Assembly: GCF_004353825.1 (NCBI RefSeq)
Contig: NZ_SMNA01000014.1
Location: forward strand, 79,519 to 143,518
Source: Occultella glacieicola
GTDB lineage: Bacteria; Actinomycetota; Actinomycetes; Actinomycetales; Beutenbergiaceae
Length of the DNA: 64,000 bases
Reading direction: 5' to 3'
The notes under the pieces are model-generated. The model searched no databases, had not been told where the DNA came from, and worked only from the letters and a program-made list of their open reading frames with translations. Below are positions 42,972 to 52,383 of the stretch, in pieces; position 1 is the stretch's first letter; each line of letters begins with the position of its first letter. A program made the position numbers and the translations under genes.

Positions 42972-44653
42972 CCACCGACCTGGCCCCCGGCCCCAAGGTG
43001 GACCCCAAGATCGCCGCGACGGCGGACTTCCTCGATACCCGCCTCGGGATCTCGAAGATGTTCAAGGGGCTCGGCCGCAAGCTCTTCCCGGACCACTGGT
43101 CCTTCCTGCTCGGTGAGATCGCGCTGTACAGCTTCATCGTGCTGATCATCTCCGGCACGTTCCTGACCATGTTCTTCGTGCCGAGCATGACCGAGATCCA
43201 CTACCCGCACGATGCCCTCCCGGTGACCATGCAGGGCCAGCCGATGTCGGAGGCGTTCGCCTCCACGTTGAACCTGTCGTTCCATGTGCGCGGCGGACTC
43301 TTCATGCGCCAGCTGCACCACTGGTCAGCGCTGATCTTCGTGGGCGCCATGGTGATCCACATGCTCCGCATCCTGTTCACGGGTGCGTTCCGCAAGCCTC
43401 GTGAGATCAACTACCTGATCGGCTTCCTGATGCTGATCACGAGCCTGCTGGCGGGCCTGACCGGTTACTCCCTCCCCGACGACGTGCTCTCCGGCAACGG
43501 CCTGCGGATCACCGACGGTGTGGTGCGGTCCATCCCGATCATCGGCTCCTACCTGAGCTTCATGGTGTTCGGCGGCGAGTTCCCCGGCATGGACGTCGTC
43601 CCCCGGATGTACGCGCTGCACATCTTGTTCATCCCGGGGCTGATCCTGGCGCTCGTGGCCGTGCACCTGTTCCTGGTGTTCTGGCACAAGCACACCCAGT
43701 ACCCGGGTCCCGGCCGCACGAACAAGAACGTGGTCGGGTTCCCGCTGTTCCCGATCTACGTGGCCAAGGCCGGCGGCTTCTTCTTCATCGTGTTCGGCAT
43801 CCTCGGCCTCATGGGCGCGACGATGAGCATCAACAACGTGTGGAACTACGGCCCGTTCGACCCGGCGCTCGTCGGGGCCGGCGCCCAGCCGGACTGGTAC
43901 ATGCTCTTCCTCGAGGGCTCGCTGCGGCTGATGCCGAGCTGGGAGGTGGTCATCGCCGGCTTCACCGTCCCGATGAGCGTCCTGATCCCGGCCGTGGTCG
44001 TCCCCGGCGTGCTGTTCACCGTCCTCGGTGCGTACCCGTTCATCCACAACTACGCCACGAAGGACACCGGCGAGCACCACGTGCTCGACCGGCCGCGCAA
44101 CGCGCCGACCCGCACCGCCATCATCGTGGCCGTGCTGAGCGTGTTCTTCGTCCTCCTCGCGGCCGGCTCGAACGACCTCATCGCCACGCACTTCAGCCTG
44201 TCCCTGAACGCGATCACCTGGGCGTTCCGGGTGCTGTTCTTCGTGCTCCCCGTGGTCGCGTTCATCGTGACCAAGCGGGTCTGCTACGGCCTGCAGCGCA
44301 AGGACCGGGAATTGGTCCTGCACGGCCACGAGACGGGCCGTGTGGTCCGGTTCGCCTCCGGCGAGTACGCCGAGGTGCACAAGCCGCTGGACGATTTCGA
44401 ACGGTGGGTGCTGGTCGGCCCGCAGCCGGAGCGTCCGCTCGAGATCGAGCCGGCCGAGGACTCCAACGGTGTTCGCCGCCCCGGTCACAAGAAGGAGCTG
44501 CGCCGCCAGAAGTTCTCGCGCTTCTTCTACGAGGAGCGGGTCGAGCCGGTGACCCCGGCCGAGTTGGTCGCCGCGCACGCCACCGGCGCCCACGACGCCC
44601 TGCCCGCGTCCGAGGAGCGGGATGCTCGCGAACTCGAGGCGCGAACCCACTGA
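42968..44653 (+). CDS. qcrB: Cytochrome b subunit of the bc1 complex
   Basis: Core membrane subunit carrying hemes bL and bH and the quinol sites (561 residues). Haem-ligand helices are visible in RQLHHWSALIFVGAMVIHML and MYALHILFIPGLILALVAVH. The actinobacterial C-terminal extension (about 430-561) with RQKFSRFFYEERVEPVTP is present. A perfect 10-bp hairpin at 44716-44740 lies 62 nt after the stop and may end the operon. Confidence 0.96.
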   Translation: MTTDLAPGPKVDPKIAATADFLDTRLGISKMFKGLGRKLFPDHWSFLLGEIALYSFIVLIISGTFLTMFFVPSMTEIHYPHDALPVTMQGQPMSEAFASTLNLSFHVRGGLFMRQLHHWSALIFVGAMVIHMLRILFTGAFRKPREINYLIGFLMLITSLLAGLTGYSLPDDVLSGNGLRITDGVVRSIPIIGSYLSFMVFGGEFPGMDVVPRMYALHILFIPGLILALVAVHLFLVFWHKHTQYPGPGRTNKNVVGFPLFPIYVAKAGGFFFIVFGILGLMGATMSINNVWNYGPFDPALVGAGAQPDWYMLFLEGSLRLMPSWEVVIAGFTVPMSVLIPAVVVPGVLFTVLGAYPFIHNYATKDTGEHHVLDRPRNAPTRTAIIVAVLSVFFVLLAAGSNDLIATHFSLSLNAITWAFRVLFFVLPVVAFIVTKRVCYGLQRKDRELVLHGHETGRVVRFASGEYAEVHKPLDDFERWVLVGPQPERPLEIEPAEDSNGVRRPGHKKELRRQKFSRFFYEERVEPVTPAELVAAHATGAHDALPASEERDARELEARTH

Positions 44654-44715
44654 ACCCCGGGATACGGTGGGGAAGACCCACCCGCTAGCCGGACGGGCCT
44701 GATGCTGACAACGTC

Positions 44716-44740
44716 CCGCGGTCCCACACAGGGACCGCGG
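44716..44740 (+). terminator. Hairpin between qcrB and sodA
   Basis: CCGCGGTCCC / GGGACCGCGG around a 5-nt loop (ACACA), 10 perfect pairs. No U-tract follows, so it may attenuate rather than fully stop transcription into sodA. Confidence 0.55.
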
Positions 44741-44789
44741 TGATTACCGCGGCACGGAGACACCGCGCCGCACCGACCGGGAGGACCAC

Positions 44790-45413
44790 ATGGCTCAGTA
44801 CACGCTTCCAGACCTGCCGTACGACTACGCCGCACTCGAGCCCCACATCTCGGGCAAGATCATGCAGCTGCACCATGACAAGCACCACGCCGCCTACGTG
44901 ACCGGCGCGAACACCGCGCTCGAGAAGCTCGCCGAGGCGCGCGAGAAGGACGACTTCGCCGCAGTGAACCTGCACGAGAAGAACCTCGCGTTCCACCTCG
45001 GTGGGCACATCAACCACACCGTGTTCTGGAACAACCTCTCCCCCGAGGGCGGCGGCCAGCCGGACGGCGAACTCGCGGCGGCCATCACCGACCAGTTCGG
45101 TACCTTCGAGGCGTTCCAGGCCCAGTTCGGCGCGAACGCCAACGCGATCCAGGGCTCCGGCTGGTCCGTGCTCGCGTGGGACAGCCTCGGTCAGCGGCTG
45201 GCCATCTTCCAGCTCTTCGACCAGCAGGGCAACATCCCGGTCGGGATCATCCCGCTGCTCATGCTGGACATGTGGGAGCACGCGTTCTACCTGGACTACC
45301 TGAACGTCAAGGCGGACTACGTCAAGGCGTTCTGGAACATCGCGAACTGGCAGGACGTCGCGGCCCGCTTCGAGCGCGCCCGCACCCAGACGGCAGGCCT
45401 GATCGTCCCCTGA
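44790..45413 (+). CDS. sodA: Superoxide dismutase (Mn/Fe family)
   Basis: Detoxifies superoxide to hydrogen peroxide and oxygen (207 residues). Metal ligands are visible in [22 protein letters not shown] and [20 protein letters not shown]. The set of residues around the metal fits a Mn or cambialistic enzyme but does not settle it. No signal peptide, so cytosolic. GGGAGG lies about 8 nt before the ATG. It is located between the bc1 genes and the convergent oxidase operon, an unusual spot given the surrounding conserved order. A strong hairpin follows. Confidence 0.95.
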   Translation: MAQYTLPDLPYDYAALEPHISGKIMQLHHDKHHAAYVTGANTALEKLAEAREKDDFAAVNLHEKNLAFHLGGHINHTVFWNNLSPEGGGQPDGELAAAITDQFGTFEAFQAQFGANANAIQGSGWSVLAWDSLGQRLAIFQLFDQQGNIPVGIIPLLMLDMWEHAFYLDYLNVKADYVKAFWNIANWQDVAARFERARTQTAGLIVP

Positions 45414-45433
45414 CGGTCATCTCCGGAACAAAC

Positions 45434-45471
45434 AGCGGGCCCGCACCTGTCAGGTGCGGGCCCGCTGTCTT
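45434..45471. terminator. Bidirectional terminator between sodA and ctaF
   Basis: Near-perfect hairpin ACAGCGGGCCCGCACCT / AGGTGCGGGCCCGCTGT with a 3-4-nt loop in the convergent gap, followed by CTTGT on the plus strand. Confidence 0.85.
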
Positions 45472-45484
45472 GTCCCAGTCGGAC

Positions 45485-45928
45485 TCAGTGGGCGTGCTGG
45501 CCCCGGTTGAACTCGAGGACCTGGCCGACCAGACCGATCACGCCGAGCACTGCGCCGATGCCCGCGAGCCACCAGCCGGCGGCCGCACCGAGGAACACCA
45601 GGGCGGCGGCGATGCCGAGCACCAGGGGCCACCAGCTCCATGGGGAGAACACGCCGTAGTCGGAGTCGGCCGTGATCTCCGCGCGCGGGTCGTCCTCGGG
45701 GCGTTCGTCGATCCGGGAACCCACCCGCCAGAGGTAGACGCCGACCATGCCCCACATCGCGCAGATCAAGCCGAGGGCCGTGGTGCCGATCGGCTCCCAC
45801 GACGACCAGAACCCGTACAGCAGGACCACCGGCACGAAGAACAGCAGGCCGAGGAGGAAGAACCACTTCTCCACCCCGAGCGGCGACCCCTTCTTGGGGC
45901 CCGAGTGCGTCCTGACCTTCGCGCTCAT
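45485..45928 (-). CDS. ctaF: Cytochrome c oxidase subunit IV (actinobacterial)
   Basis: Small oxidase subunit specific to actinobacteria (147 residues) with four helices (about 22-42, 48-68, 95-112, 117-137), including [20 protein letters not shown] and [20 protein letters not shown]. The ATG overlaps the ctaD stop by 4 nt. It ends the operon ctaC-ctaD-ctaF. Confidence 0.94.
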   Translation of the reverse strand: MSAKVRTHSGPKKGSPLGVEKWFFLLGLLFFVPVVLLYGFWSSWEPIGTTALGLICAMWGMVGVYLWRVGSRIDERPEDDPRAEITADSDYGVFSPWSWWPLVLGIAAALVFLGAAAGWWLAGIGAVLGVIGLVGQVLEFNRGQHAH

Positions 45929-47706
45929 CGATCGTCACCTTCCTGCCGTGCGGCCCGCTGCTGCGTCTCGGCCTGGTGGCCGGCCATGTCGGGCTCACCG
46001 TAGATCTGGTCGAGGATGTCCTTGTCCGGCTCGGCGTGGTCGAGCGCGGCCACCTCCGGGTGGTGCAGGTCGAACGCGGGGCGCTCGGACCGGATCCGGG
46101 GCAGGGCGGTGAAGTTGTGCCGCGGCGGCGGGGACGAGGTGGCCCACTCGAGCGAGGCACCGTAGCCCCACGGGTCGTCCACGGTGACCTTCGGCGCGCT
46201 CCGCCAGGTCTTGTAGACGTTCCACAGGAACGGGAGCGTGGACAGCGCGAGCAGCACCGCGGAGACCGTCGAGATCTGGTTGAAGATCACGAAGTCCGGC
46301 TCCGGGAGGTAGTCCGGGACCCGTCGCTGCATGCCGAGCACGCCCAGCCAGTGCTGGATCAGGAACGTGCCGTGGAAGCCGAAGAACAGCAGCCAGAAAT
46401 GCAGCTTGCCGAGCCTGTCGTCGAGCATCCGGCCCGTGAACTTGGGCCACCAGAAGTAGAACCCGGCGAACATCGCGAACACCACGGTGCCGAACACCAC
46501 GTAGTGGAAGTGGGCCACCACGAAGTAGGTGTCGGTCACGTGGAAGTCCAGCGGCGGGCTGGCCAGGATGACCCCGGTGAGACCACCGAAGACGAACGTC
46601 ACGAGGAACCCGATCGACCACAGCATCGGCGACTGGAAGGTGAGTTTGCCGCGCCACATGGTGCCCACCCAGTTGAAGAACTTCACACCGGTGGGTACCG
46701 CGATCGCCATGGTCATCACGGAGAAGAACGGCAGCAGCACCTGTCCGGTGGAGAACATGTGGTGTGCCCACACGGTGACCGAGAGACCGGCGATCGAGAT
46801 CGTGGCGAAGATCAGGCCCTTGTAGCCGAAGATCGGCTTGCGCGAGAACACCGGCAGGATCTCCGAGACGATCCCGAAGAACGGCAACGCGATGATGTAC
46901 ACCTCGGGGTGTCCGAAGAACCAGAACAGGTGTTGCCAGAGCATCGCGCCGCCGTTCTCGGCGGCGAAGATCTGGGACCCGAGGATCCGGTCGGCACCGA
47001 GGCCGAACAGGGCCGAGGCGAGGATCGGGAAGGCCATCAGCGCGAGCACCGAGGTCAGCAGGATGTTCCAGGTGAAGATCGGCATCCGGAACATCGTCAT
47101 CCCGGGGGCGCGCATGCACAGGATCGTGGTGATGAAGTTGACCGACCCGAAGATGGTGCCGAAGCCGGTCATCGCCAGGCCCATCACCCACAGGTCACCT
47201 CCCAGGCCCTCGGAGTAGGTCGCGTTCGACAGCGGCGCGTAGGCGAACCAACCGAAGCTCGCGGCCCCCTTCGGGGTGAGGAACCCGGCGCACGCGATGA
47301 TCCCGCCGAACAGGAACAGCCAGTACGCGAACATGTTCAACCGCGGGAACGCCACGTCGGGCGCGCCGATCTGCAGCGGCACCAGGACGTTGCCGAAGCC
47401 GACGAACAACGGCGTCGCGAACAGCAGCAGCATGATCGTGCCGTGCATCGTGAACAGCTGGTTGTACTGCTCGGCGCTGCTGACGATCTGCACGCCCGGC
47501 TCGAACAGCTCGGCCCGGATCAGCAGCGCGAGCACGCCGCCGATGCAGAAGAACACGAACGACGTGATCAGGTACAGGTAGCCGATCGTCTTGTGGTCGG
47601 TGGACGTGACCCACTTGATGACGGTCCGACCCAGGGTCTGGCGCTCCGGGGGCAGCCCCGGCACCGTCTCGACGTCCGTGGACGGCGTCTCCTCGATGGT
47701 GGCCAT
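45925..47706 (-). CDS. ctaD: Cytochrome c oxidase subunit I
   Basis: Catalytic subunit with heme a and the heme a3-CuB site; reduces O2 and pumps protons (593 residues). Twelve helices are expected. [18 protein letters not shown] carries the His-Tyr cross-link region of CuB, and [11 protein letters not shown] the other CuB histidines; [16 protein letters not shown] is in helix II. The start shares a base with the ctaC stop (TGATG). Confidence 0.97.
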   Translation of the reverse strand: MATIEETPSTDVETVPGLPPERQTLGRTVIKWVTSTDHKTIGYLYLITSFVFFCIGGVLALLIRAELFEPGVQIVSSAEQYNQLFTMHGTIMLLLFATPLFVGFGNVLVPLQIGAPDVAFPRLNMFAYWLFLFGGIIACAGFLTPKGAASFGWFAYAPLSNATYSEGLGGDLWVMGLAMTGFGTIFGSVNFITTILCMRAPGMTMFRMPIFTWNILLTSVLALMAFPILASALFGLGADRILGSQIFAAENGGAMLWQHLFWFFGHPEVYIIALPFFGIVSEILPVFSRKPIFGYKGLIFATISIAGLSVTVWAHHMFSTGQVLLPFFSVMTMAIAVPTGVKFFNWVGTMWRGKLTFQSPMLWSIGFLVTFVFGGLTGVILASPPLDFHVTDTYFVVAHFHYVVFGTVVFAMFAGFYFWWPKFTGRMLDDRLGKLHFWLLFFGFHGTFLIQHWLGVLGMQRRVPDYLPEPDFVIFNQISTVSAVLLALSTLPFLWNVYKTWRSAPKVTVDDPWGYGASLEWATSSPPPRHNFTALPRIRSERPAFDLHHPEVAALDHAEPDKDILDQIYGEPDMAGHQAETQQRAARQEGDDR

Positions 47707-48587
47707 CAGTCGTCAGCTCCTTCGCCGGTGCCCGACTGGGTCACCGCGTTCTGCCGGTCGTACTCCGGCCCCAACTGGCCCGTCTGGCCGGCCTCCTCCA
47801 GGTCCGCCATGTGCGCATCGAACTCCTCCTGGGAGACCACGGAGACGTTGAACAGCATGTACCCGTGGTACTGGCCGCACAGCTCGGCGCACTTGCCGAG
47901 CCAGTCGCCCTCCACGCCCGGGGTCACCTGGAAGGTGTTCACCTCGCCGGGCAGCATGTCGATCTTGTACAGGAACGCCGGCACCCAGAACGAGTGCGCC
48001 ACGTCGCGGCTGCGGATCGTGAACTCGACCGTCTGGTCCACGGGCAGGTACAGGGTCGGCAGGTCCTCGGTCACGGCCATGTCGCTGAGGTCCTGCGCGG
48101 CGGGCTCCCCGGAGTCCCAGACGTCCGCGTCCTGGTAGTTGAAGTCCCAGGACCACTGCCGCCCGTACACCTCGATGTGCACGTCCGCCTCGGTGGAGGT
48201 GTCGGTGATCTCCTCCTGCAGCGTGGCCGTGTAGTAGAACAGCACGCCGACCATGACGATCGGCACGAACGTGTAGAGCAGCTCCAGCGGCAGGTGGTAC
48301 CGCAGCTGCACGGGCAGCTTGTTGTCGTCCTTGCGCTTGCGGTAGACGATCACGCACCAGATGATCAGCGCCCACACGAGCACCCCGACCGCCAGCGCGG
48401 CGATCCAGGACCCGGTCCAGAGGGCGACGATGTCATCGGTGTGCTCCGTCATGCCAGGCACGGTCGGCATCCAGCCCCGACCCACCTGCTCGGCGGAACA
48501 ACCGGCCAGGACCGTGGCGGTAACGAGCCCGACCGCACCGAGTGCCGCAGCGCGGCGCCTCGGGTGTCGAGGAGAGGGCGATGACAC
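47706..48587 (-). CDS. ctaC: Cytochrome c oxidase subunit II (CuA lipoprotein)
   Basis: Subunit II that receives electrons from QcrC at the binuclear CuA site (293 residues). A lipoprotein signal ends at LAGC (Cys30). Two membrane helices follow (about 58-80 and 98-118), then the cupredoxin domain with the CuA ligands in [15 protein letters not shown] 48587 is preferred because it gives a normal-length signal and GGAAGG lies 10 nt upstream; GTG 48611 is the alternative. The 200-nt leader region contains a GACACC/GGTGTC hairpin followed by AAAAA. Confidence 0.93.
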   Translation of the reverse strand: MSSPSPRHPRRRAAALGAVGLVTATVLAGCSAEQVGRGWMPTVPGMTEHTDDIVALWTGSWIAALAVGVLVWALIIWCVIVYRKRKDDNKLPVQLRYHLPLELLYTFVPIVMVGVLFYYTATLQEEITDTSTEADVHIEVYGRQWSWDFNYQDADVWDSGEPAAQDLSDMAVTEDLPTLYLPVDQTVEFTIRSRDVAHSFWVPAFLYKIDMLPGEVNTFQVTPGVEGDWLGKCAELCGQYHGYMLFNVSVVSQEEFDAHMADLEEAGQTGQLGPEYDRQNAVTQSGTGEGADD

Positions 48588-48742
48588 GATCTTCAAGCCT
48601 TCCGACGTCACAACGATCTGCAAGTTCGGCCGCGTGATCACTCGGTTTTTCGACACCTTCAGGGTGTCCGTCACGAAGTTCTCACCAGCCTCGCCCACCC
48701 TATCCCCAACGGCCCCATGCGTGCTGCAGGACCCGCTCGGAT

Positions 48743-48773
48743 GGGCGCCCCCGCGTCGGAATCAGGGGCGCCC
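48743..48773 (-). terminator. Terminator after the FKBP lipoprotein gene
   Basis: GGGCGCCCC / GGGGCGCCC, nine perfect pairs around a 13-nt loop, starting 15 nt after the stop codon and isolating this gene from ctaC. Confidence 0.65.
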
Positions 48774-48787
48774 GTCGAGGGGCGGCG

Positions 48788-49762
48788 TCAGGCCGTGCCG
48801 AGCACGTCGATGATCGCGGCGCTCGCGGGCGCCTGGTCGGTCGCCGGCGCGAGCACCAGCACCCGGGAGCCGACCGGCACGTCGATGGTCGCGTCCACGA
48901 TGCTCCCCTGGCCGGCGAACGAGGTGAACGGCCCCTCCGGGTCGGCGCCGTCCCAACCCCAGCTGGAGCCCGCACCGCTGCCGTCCCAGTAGGAGAACGC
49001 GTAGGCGACTGCCACGCTCTGCTGGTTCGCCACCGGCTCCCCGGTTCCGGTCGCCAGCACGGTCACCTGGAGCTCGGTCGGCTCGGTGGCGCCCTCGGCG
49101 ATGGTGAACGTCACCGGCTCCCCGAGGTTGCCGTCGATGGTCACCGGGGCATCGGCCGCCTCCGGGGTCGGCGTCGCGTCGGCCTGGCCGGCGTCGCCGG
49201 GGTTGAACGCCTCGACGACGTCGACGACGAACACGATCGTGTCCTCGGCGCCGATGCCGGCGTCCGGGTTCCCACCCTGCGGCCCGTAGCCCAGGTCCGG
49301 CGGGACGCTGATCAGCAGCCGCGAGCCCACGGTGTGGCCGGGGATCCCGTCGGTCCAGCCCTGGATCACCTGGTTGAGGCCGAACATGCTCGGGGCGCCG
49401 CGGCTGTAGGAATCGTCGAACTGGGCGTCCGCGCCCCAGACGATGCCGTAGTAGTTCGCGGTCACGGCGGAACTCGGCTCGACCTCGGGACCGTCGCCCT
49501 CTGAGAGCACCTCGACCTGCAGCCCCTCCGGCGGGGTGTCGCCGGGGAACGTGATGTTCGGGGACTCGCCGAACTCGCCGGAGGCCTGCGGCATGCCCTC
49601 GCTGCCCTCGGTCACCTCGGCGCCCGTGGTCTCGGAGGCGTCCGTCGACGGTGTGGTGGGGTCGTCCCCGCTGCCACCGCCGGAACAACCGGCGAGCAGC
49701 AGTGCGGCGGCGGTGGCACCGGCGATCAGGAGCGGAAGGGGACGACGGCGGGACGGACTCAC
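48788..49762 (-). CDS. FKBP-type peptidyl-prolyl isomerase lipoprotein
   Basis: Exported lipoprotein foldase (324 residues). Lipobox LLLAGCS with Cys26. An acidic, Thr/Ser-rich linker is followed by an FKBP domain (about 75-190: VTANYYGIVWGADAQFDDSY, VIQGWTDGIPGHTVGSRLLI, DLGYGPQGG, DTIVFVVDVVEAF). The remaining 130 residues look like a second, degenerate FKBP copy (AVAYAFSYWDGS, TIDVPVGSRVLVLAP) without the aromatic pocket motifs. It probably assists folding of secreted or membrane proteins. The start is GTG. Confidence 0.88.
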   Translation of the reverse strand: MSPSRRRPLPLLIAGATAAALLLAGCSGGGSGDDPTTPSTDASETTGAEVTEGSEGMPQASGEFGESPNITFPGDTPPEGLQVEVLSEGDGPEVEPSSAVTANYYGIVWGADAQFDDSYSRGAPSMFGLNQVIQGWTDGIPGHTVGSRLLISVPPDLGYGPQGGNPDAGIGAEDTIVFVVDVVEAFNPGDAGQADATPTPEAADAPVTIDGNLGEPVTFTIAEGATEPTELQVTVLATGTGEPVANQQSVAVAYAFSYWDGSGAGSSWGWDGADPEGPFTSFAGQGSIVDATIDVPVGSRVLVLAPATDQAPASAAIIDVLGTA

Positions 49763-49810
49763 GTGGCAGAACTCGATTCGTAGATGGTCGGGTCGGGTGT
49801 CAGGACACGA

Positions 49811-49845
49811 CTGCGCCCCTCGTCCGCTGCGGACGAGGGGCGCAG
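49811..49845 (-). terminator. Terminator after erpA
   Basis: A perfect 17-bp stem (CTGCGCCCCTCGTCCGC paired with its complement) and a 1-nt apparent loop, starting 20 nt after the erpA stop. Confidence 0.85.
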
Positions 49846-49864
49846 CGCTAGGCTCGGGTGCGGC

Positions 49865-50218
49865 TCAGTGGAACGAGTCTCCGCAGGCGCAGGAGCCGCC
49901 GGCGTTCGGGTTGTCGATCGTGAAGCCCTGCTTCTCGATCGTGTCCGCGAAGTCGATGGTGGCGCCCGCGAGATACGGCACGCTCATCTTGTCGACGATG
50001 ACCTCGACGCCCTCGAAGTCCCGGACGGCGTCGCCGTCGAGGTAGCGGTCGTCGAAGTAGAGCTGGTAGATCAGGCCCGAACAGCCGCCCGGCTGCACGG
50101 CCACCCGCAGGCGCAGGTCGTCACGGTCCTCCTGGGACAGCAGCGCCTTCACCTTGGACGCCGCGACGTCGGTCAGGGCGACCTCGTGCTCGAGGGTCTC
50201 GGTGGTGGTGTCGGTCAT
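49865..50218 (-). CDS. erpA: Iron-sulfur cluster insertion protein ErpA (HesB/IscA family)
   Basis: A-type carrier that delivers Fe-S clusters to apo-proteins (117 residues). The three cluster cysteines are in QPGGCSGLIYQ and the C-terminal GSCACGDSF. ATG 50218 is chosen because GGAG lies 6 nt upstream; a second in-frame ATG at 50224 adds two residues. It is close to the oxidase operon and may serve the Rieske and other Fe-S enzymes, which is inference. A terminator follows at 49811-49845. Confidence 0.95.
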   Translation of the reverse strand: MTDTTTETLEHEVALTDVAASKVKALLSQEDRDDLRLRVAVQPGGCSGLIYQLYFDDRYLDGDAVRDFEGVEVIVDKMSVPYLAGATIDFADTIEKQGFTIDNPNAGGSCACGDSFH

Positions 50219-50338
50219 CGTCATCTCCGATGTGGGGTGCCCGCCGGTCGCGCCGGCTCTCTTGTTCCAATGAGTTCTAACGCGCCGGCTGGACGAACTT
50301 GTTCCCGGATCCGCCCACGGCGTCATCACCAGAGTACG

Positions 50339-51667
50339 TCACCGGCCCCAGGTCCGGGCGACCCGGTCCCCGCGCGCCTGCAGCGCGGACGACGCATCGC
50401 CCGCCGGCGCCGGCTCCGCACCGGACGACGGCGAGAGCGGCGTGTCCAGGACGGGGTACGCGGCGCTGATCCCGACCCGGGCCAGCTCGCGCCGGTTCAC
50501 GTGCACCTCGTGTGCGATCGTCACCACGGGCAGTCCGTGGGTCATCGCACGGCTACCGACGGCGGCCGGTACCCCTTCGTGGAGCGCGTCGCCGTCGAGG
50601 ACGGCGCTGCCGGTGACGACGAGATCGGCGTCGGCGATCGTCGCGTCCAGCCCGACCTCGGTCGCGACCACGTCCGCGCCGGCGAGGACCCGCGCGCCGA
50701 GCAGGGCCAGCGCGAACCCGAGGCCACCGCCGGCGCCGGAGTAGGCCGCCCGGCGGGTCGGGGTGGGCCGCTCGGCATGCCGGTGACTGTTCCGAGCGCT
50801 TCCGCCGGCGAGCAGGTCGCCGCCACCGGACGGACCGGACGACGCTGCGCCGTCGTGCTCGCCGGCGCTCGCACGGGCCGCGGCATCCTCGAGGTCGGCC
50901 GCGAACACGGCCACATCGCGTTCGATCTCCTGGGCGTCCGCGGCGCTGATGCCGGGGCGCTCACTCAGCGCGGCACCGGCGCCGTGCAGACCGAGCAGCG
51001 GGATGTCGGTGGCGGCGGCGACGATGATCTCGGTGCCCGCCAACGCCCGGCGCAGTTCGGCGATCCGCCCGCCGAGCGCGGTGCCCGACGTCGGTGCACC
51101 TGCCGGCCCGGCGCCCGGCGGCCCGGCGCCCGGCGCGACGGCCTCGCCCGGCTGCGTGCCACCTCCTCGCGCACCGGCCGGGCCGGCGCCCTCGGCGAGG
51201 AGCACCTCGGTGAGCCGACTCAGGAAGCCTGCCCCGCCGTCGTGCACCGCGACGGCCCCCACGCCCAGGACCACCCGCCGCGCCCCCGTGCCCAACGCAC
51301 CCACGAGCAGGTCCGCGGCAGCGGCGCTCGAGCCGGCGCGCGCGAGGGTGAGCGGGTCCGCGGCGGTGCCGACGCCGTCGAGCACCACGGACGCCTCGGC
51401 GTAGGCGGTGCCGCCGGCGCGCCCGGGTACGTGCAGGACCGTGGCGGGCCGGTCGGCGCCGGCTTCCTCGCCCGTGGTCGGCGTGAGCGCCACGAGCGTC
51501 CCGCCCCGGGCCGCGTGCACCGCCTCCACGAGCCCGGTTCCGCCGTCGCTCATCGGGACGGTCAGCACCTCGTGTCCGCGTTCGGTCCAGCCGTGGGCGA
51601 GAGCGGCCGCGGCCACCGGGGAACTCAACGGGCCACCGAAATGGTCGGGGGCGATCACGACGCGCAC
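50339..51667 (-). CDS. Divergent glycerate-kinase-like protein
   Basis: Glycerate kinase family fold (442 residues), recognised from MRVVIAPDHFGGPLSSPVAA, VLTVPMSDGGTGLVEAV and GAGGGLGFALALLGARVLAGAD. Several usual family residues are altered: the N-terminal APDKFKGSL reads APDHFGGPL, and the GEGRLD...GKAP region reads GSAVLDGDALHEGVPAAV. Two long Ala/Gly/Pro-rich insertions (about 180-225 and 285-325) enlarge it. Catalytic activity is therefore doubtful. In mycobacteria the syntenic gene is Rv2205c. The GTG start has GGAGG upstream. It is divergent from the DJ-1-like gene. Confidence 0.8.
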   Translation of the reverse strand: MRVVIAPDHFGGPLSSPVAAAALAHGWTERGHEVLTVPMSDGGTGLVEAVHAARGGTLVALTPTTGEEAGADRPATVLHVPGRAGGTAYAEASVVLDGVGTAADPLTLARAGSSAAAADLLVGALGTGARRVVLGVGAVAVHDGGAGFLSRLTEVLLAEGAGPAGARGGGTQPGEAVAPGAGPPGAGPAGAPTSGTALGGRIAELRRALAGTEIIVAAATDIPLLGLHGAGAALSERPGISAADAQEIERDVAVFAADLEDAAARASAGEHDGAASSGPSGGGDLLAGGSARNSHRHAERPTPTRRAAYSGAGGGLGFALALLGARVLAGADVVATEVGLDATIADADLVVTGSAVLDGDALHEGVPAAVGSRAMTHGLPVVTIAHEVHVNRRELARVGISAAYPVLDTPLSPSSGAEPAPAGDASSALQARGDRVARTWGR

Positions 51668-51744
51668 CCCGCCATCCTCCCAGGTACCGCGCCCGCCCCG
51701 GTCCCCACTGGGAACCCGGCCCCGATGGTGGGATCATCCTCATT

Positions 51745-52338
51745 GTGACGACGGCCTCACCGATCCGGGTGGGCATCCTGGTCTTCGACGGCGTGGACGA
51801 GCTGGACGTGGTCGGCCCGCACCGGGTGCTCAGCACGTGGGCGGCGCGCAGCGCGCTCCGCCCGGACGTCGTCCTGTTCTCCCGGGACGGGCTGCCGGTG
51901 CGGTCCGCGACCGGGTTGGACCTGGTTCCGTCCCTGGACTCCAATGGCACCGGCACCATGCATGTGCTGATCCACCCCGGCGGGCCGGGCGCGCGACGCC
52001 TGAGCCGCGACCGAGACCACCTCGCCTGGTTGCGCCGGACCCGGCGCGGCACGGCTCTGCTCGCCGGGCTCGGCACCGGGAGCCTGGCCCTGGCGGCGGC
52101 CGGCCTGCTCGCCGGGCGGGCCACCGCGGTGCACCCGGACGCCCGGGCCGCGCTCCTCGGGCTGGAGCCGAGCGCCCTGCTGGACGTCGATTCGGCCACC
52201 CTGGACGACGGTGACCTGCTCACCTGCGCGGGCGGCGTGCACGGGATCGACCTGGCCCTCGCCGTCGTGGAGCGGTACGAAGGGGCGCCGATGGCGGCGA
52301 CGGTGCGCGGGACGCTCACCTACGACCCCGGCCCGTGA
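51745..52338 (+). CDS. DJ-1/PfpI-like protein without the nucleophilic cysteine
   Basis: Class I glutamine-amidotransferase-like protein of the DJ-1/PfpI superfamily (197 residues). Fold markers are VGILVFDGVDELDVVGP (Glu19), LIHPGGPGARRL and LLAGRATAVHPDA. The nucleophile elbow, usually SVCTGA, reads AGLGTGSLAL, with Gly110 in place of Cys and no nearby substitute. It is probably a binding or regulatory protein rather than a protease or deglycase. The GTG start has no clear ribosome binding site; a GATCAT box lies 7 nt before it. Confidence 0.82.
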   Translation: MTTASPIRVGILVFDGVDELDVVGPHRVLSTWAARSALRPDVVLFSRDGLPVRSATGLDLVPSLDSNGTGTMHVLIHPGGPGARRLSRDRDHLAWLRRTRRGTALLAGLGTGSLALAAAGLLAGRATAVHPDARAALLGLEPSALLDVDSATLDDGDLLTCAGGVHGIDLALAVVERYEGAPMAATVRGTLTYDPGP

Positions 52339-52370
52339 CGGCCACGGCCGGGGCACCCGCACCACTCGAC

Positions 52371-52376
52371 TAGGCT
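52371..52376 (+). promoter_or_regulatory. -10 box TAGGCT, leaderless promoter of the DUF3043 gene
   Basis: TAGGCT ends 7 nt before GTG 52384, the same hexamer as at 24942 and 26485. Confidence 0.6.
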
Positions 52377-52383
52377 TGCACCC

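Noticed and set aside
45976..48138. Long plus-strand open frame opposite ctaD and ctaC
   Set aside because: Antisense to cytochrome oxidase genes with intact catalytic motifs; His/Glu/Arg-rich composition typical of a shadow frame.
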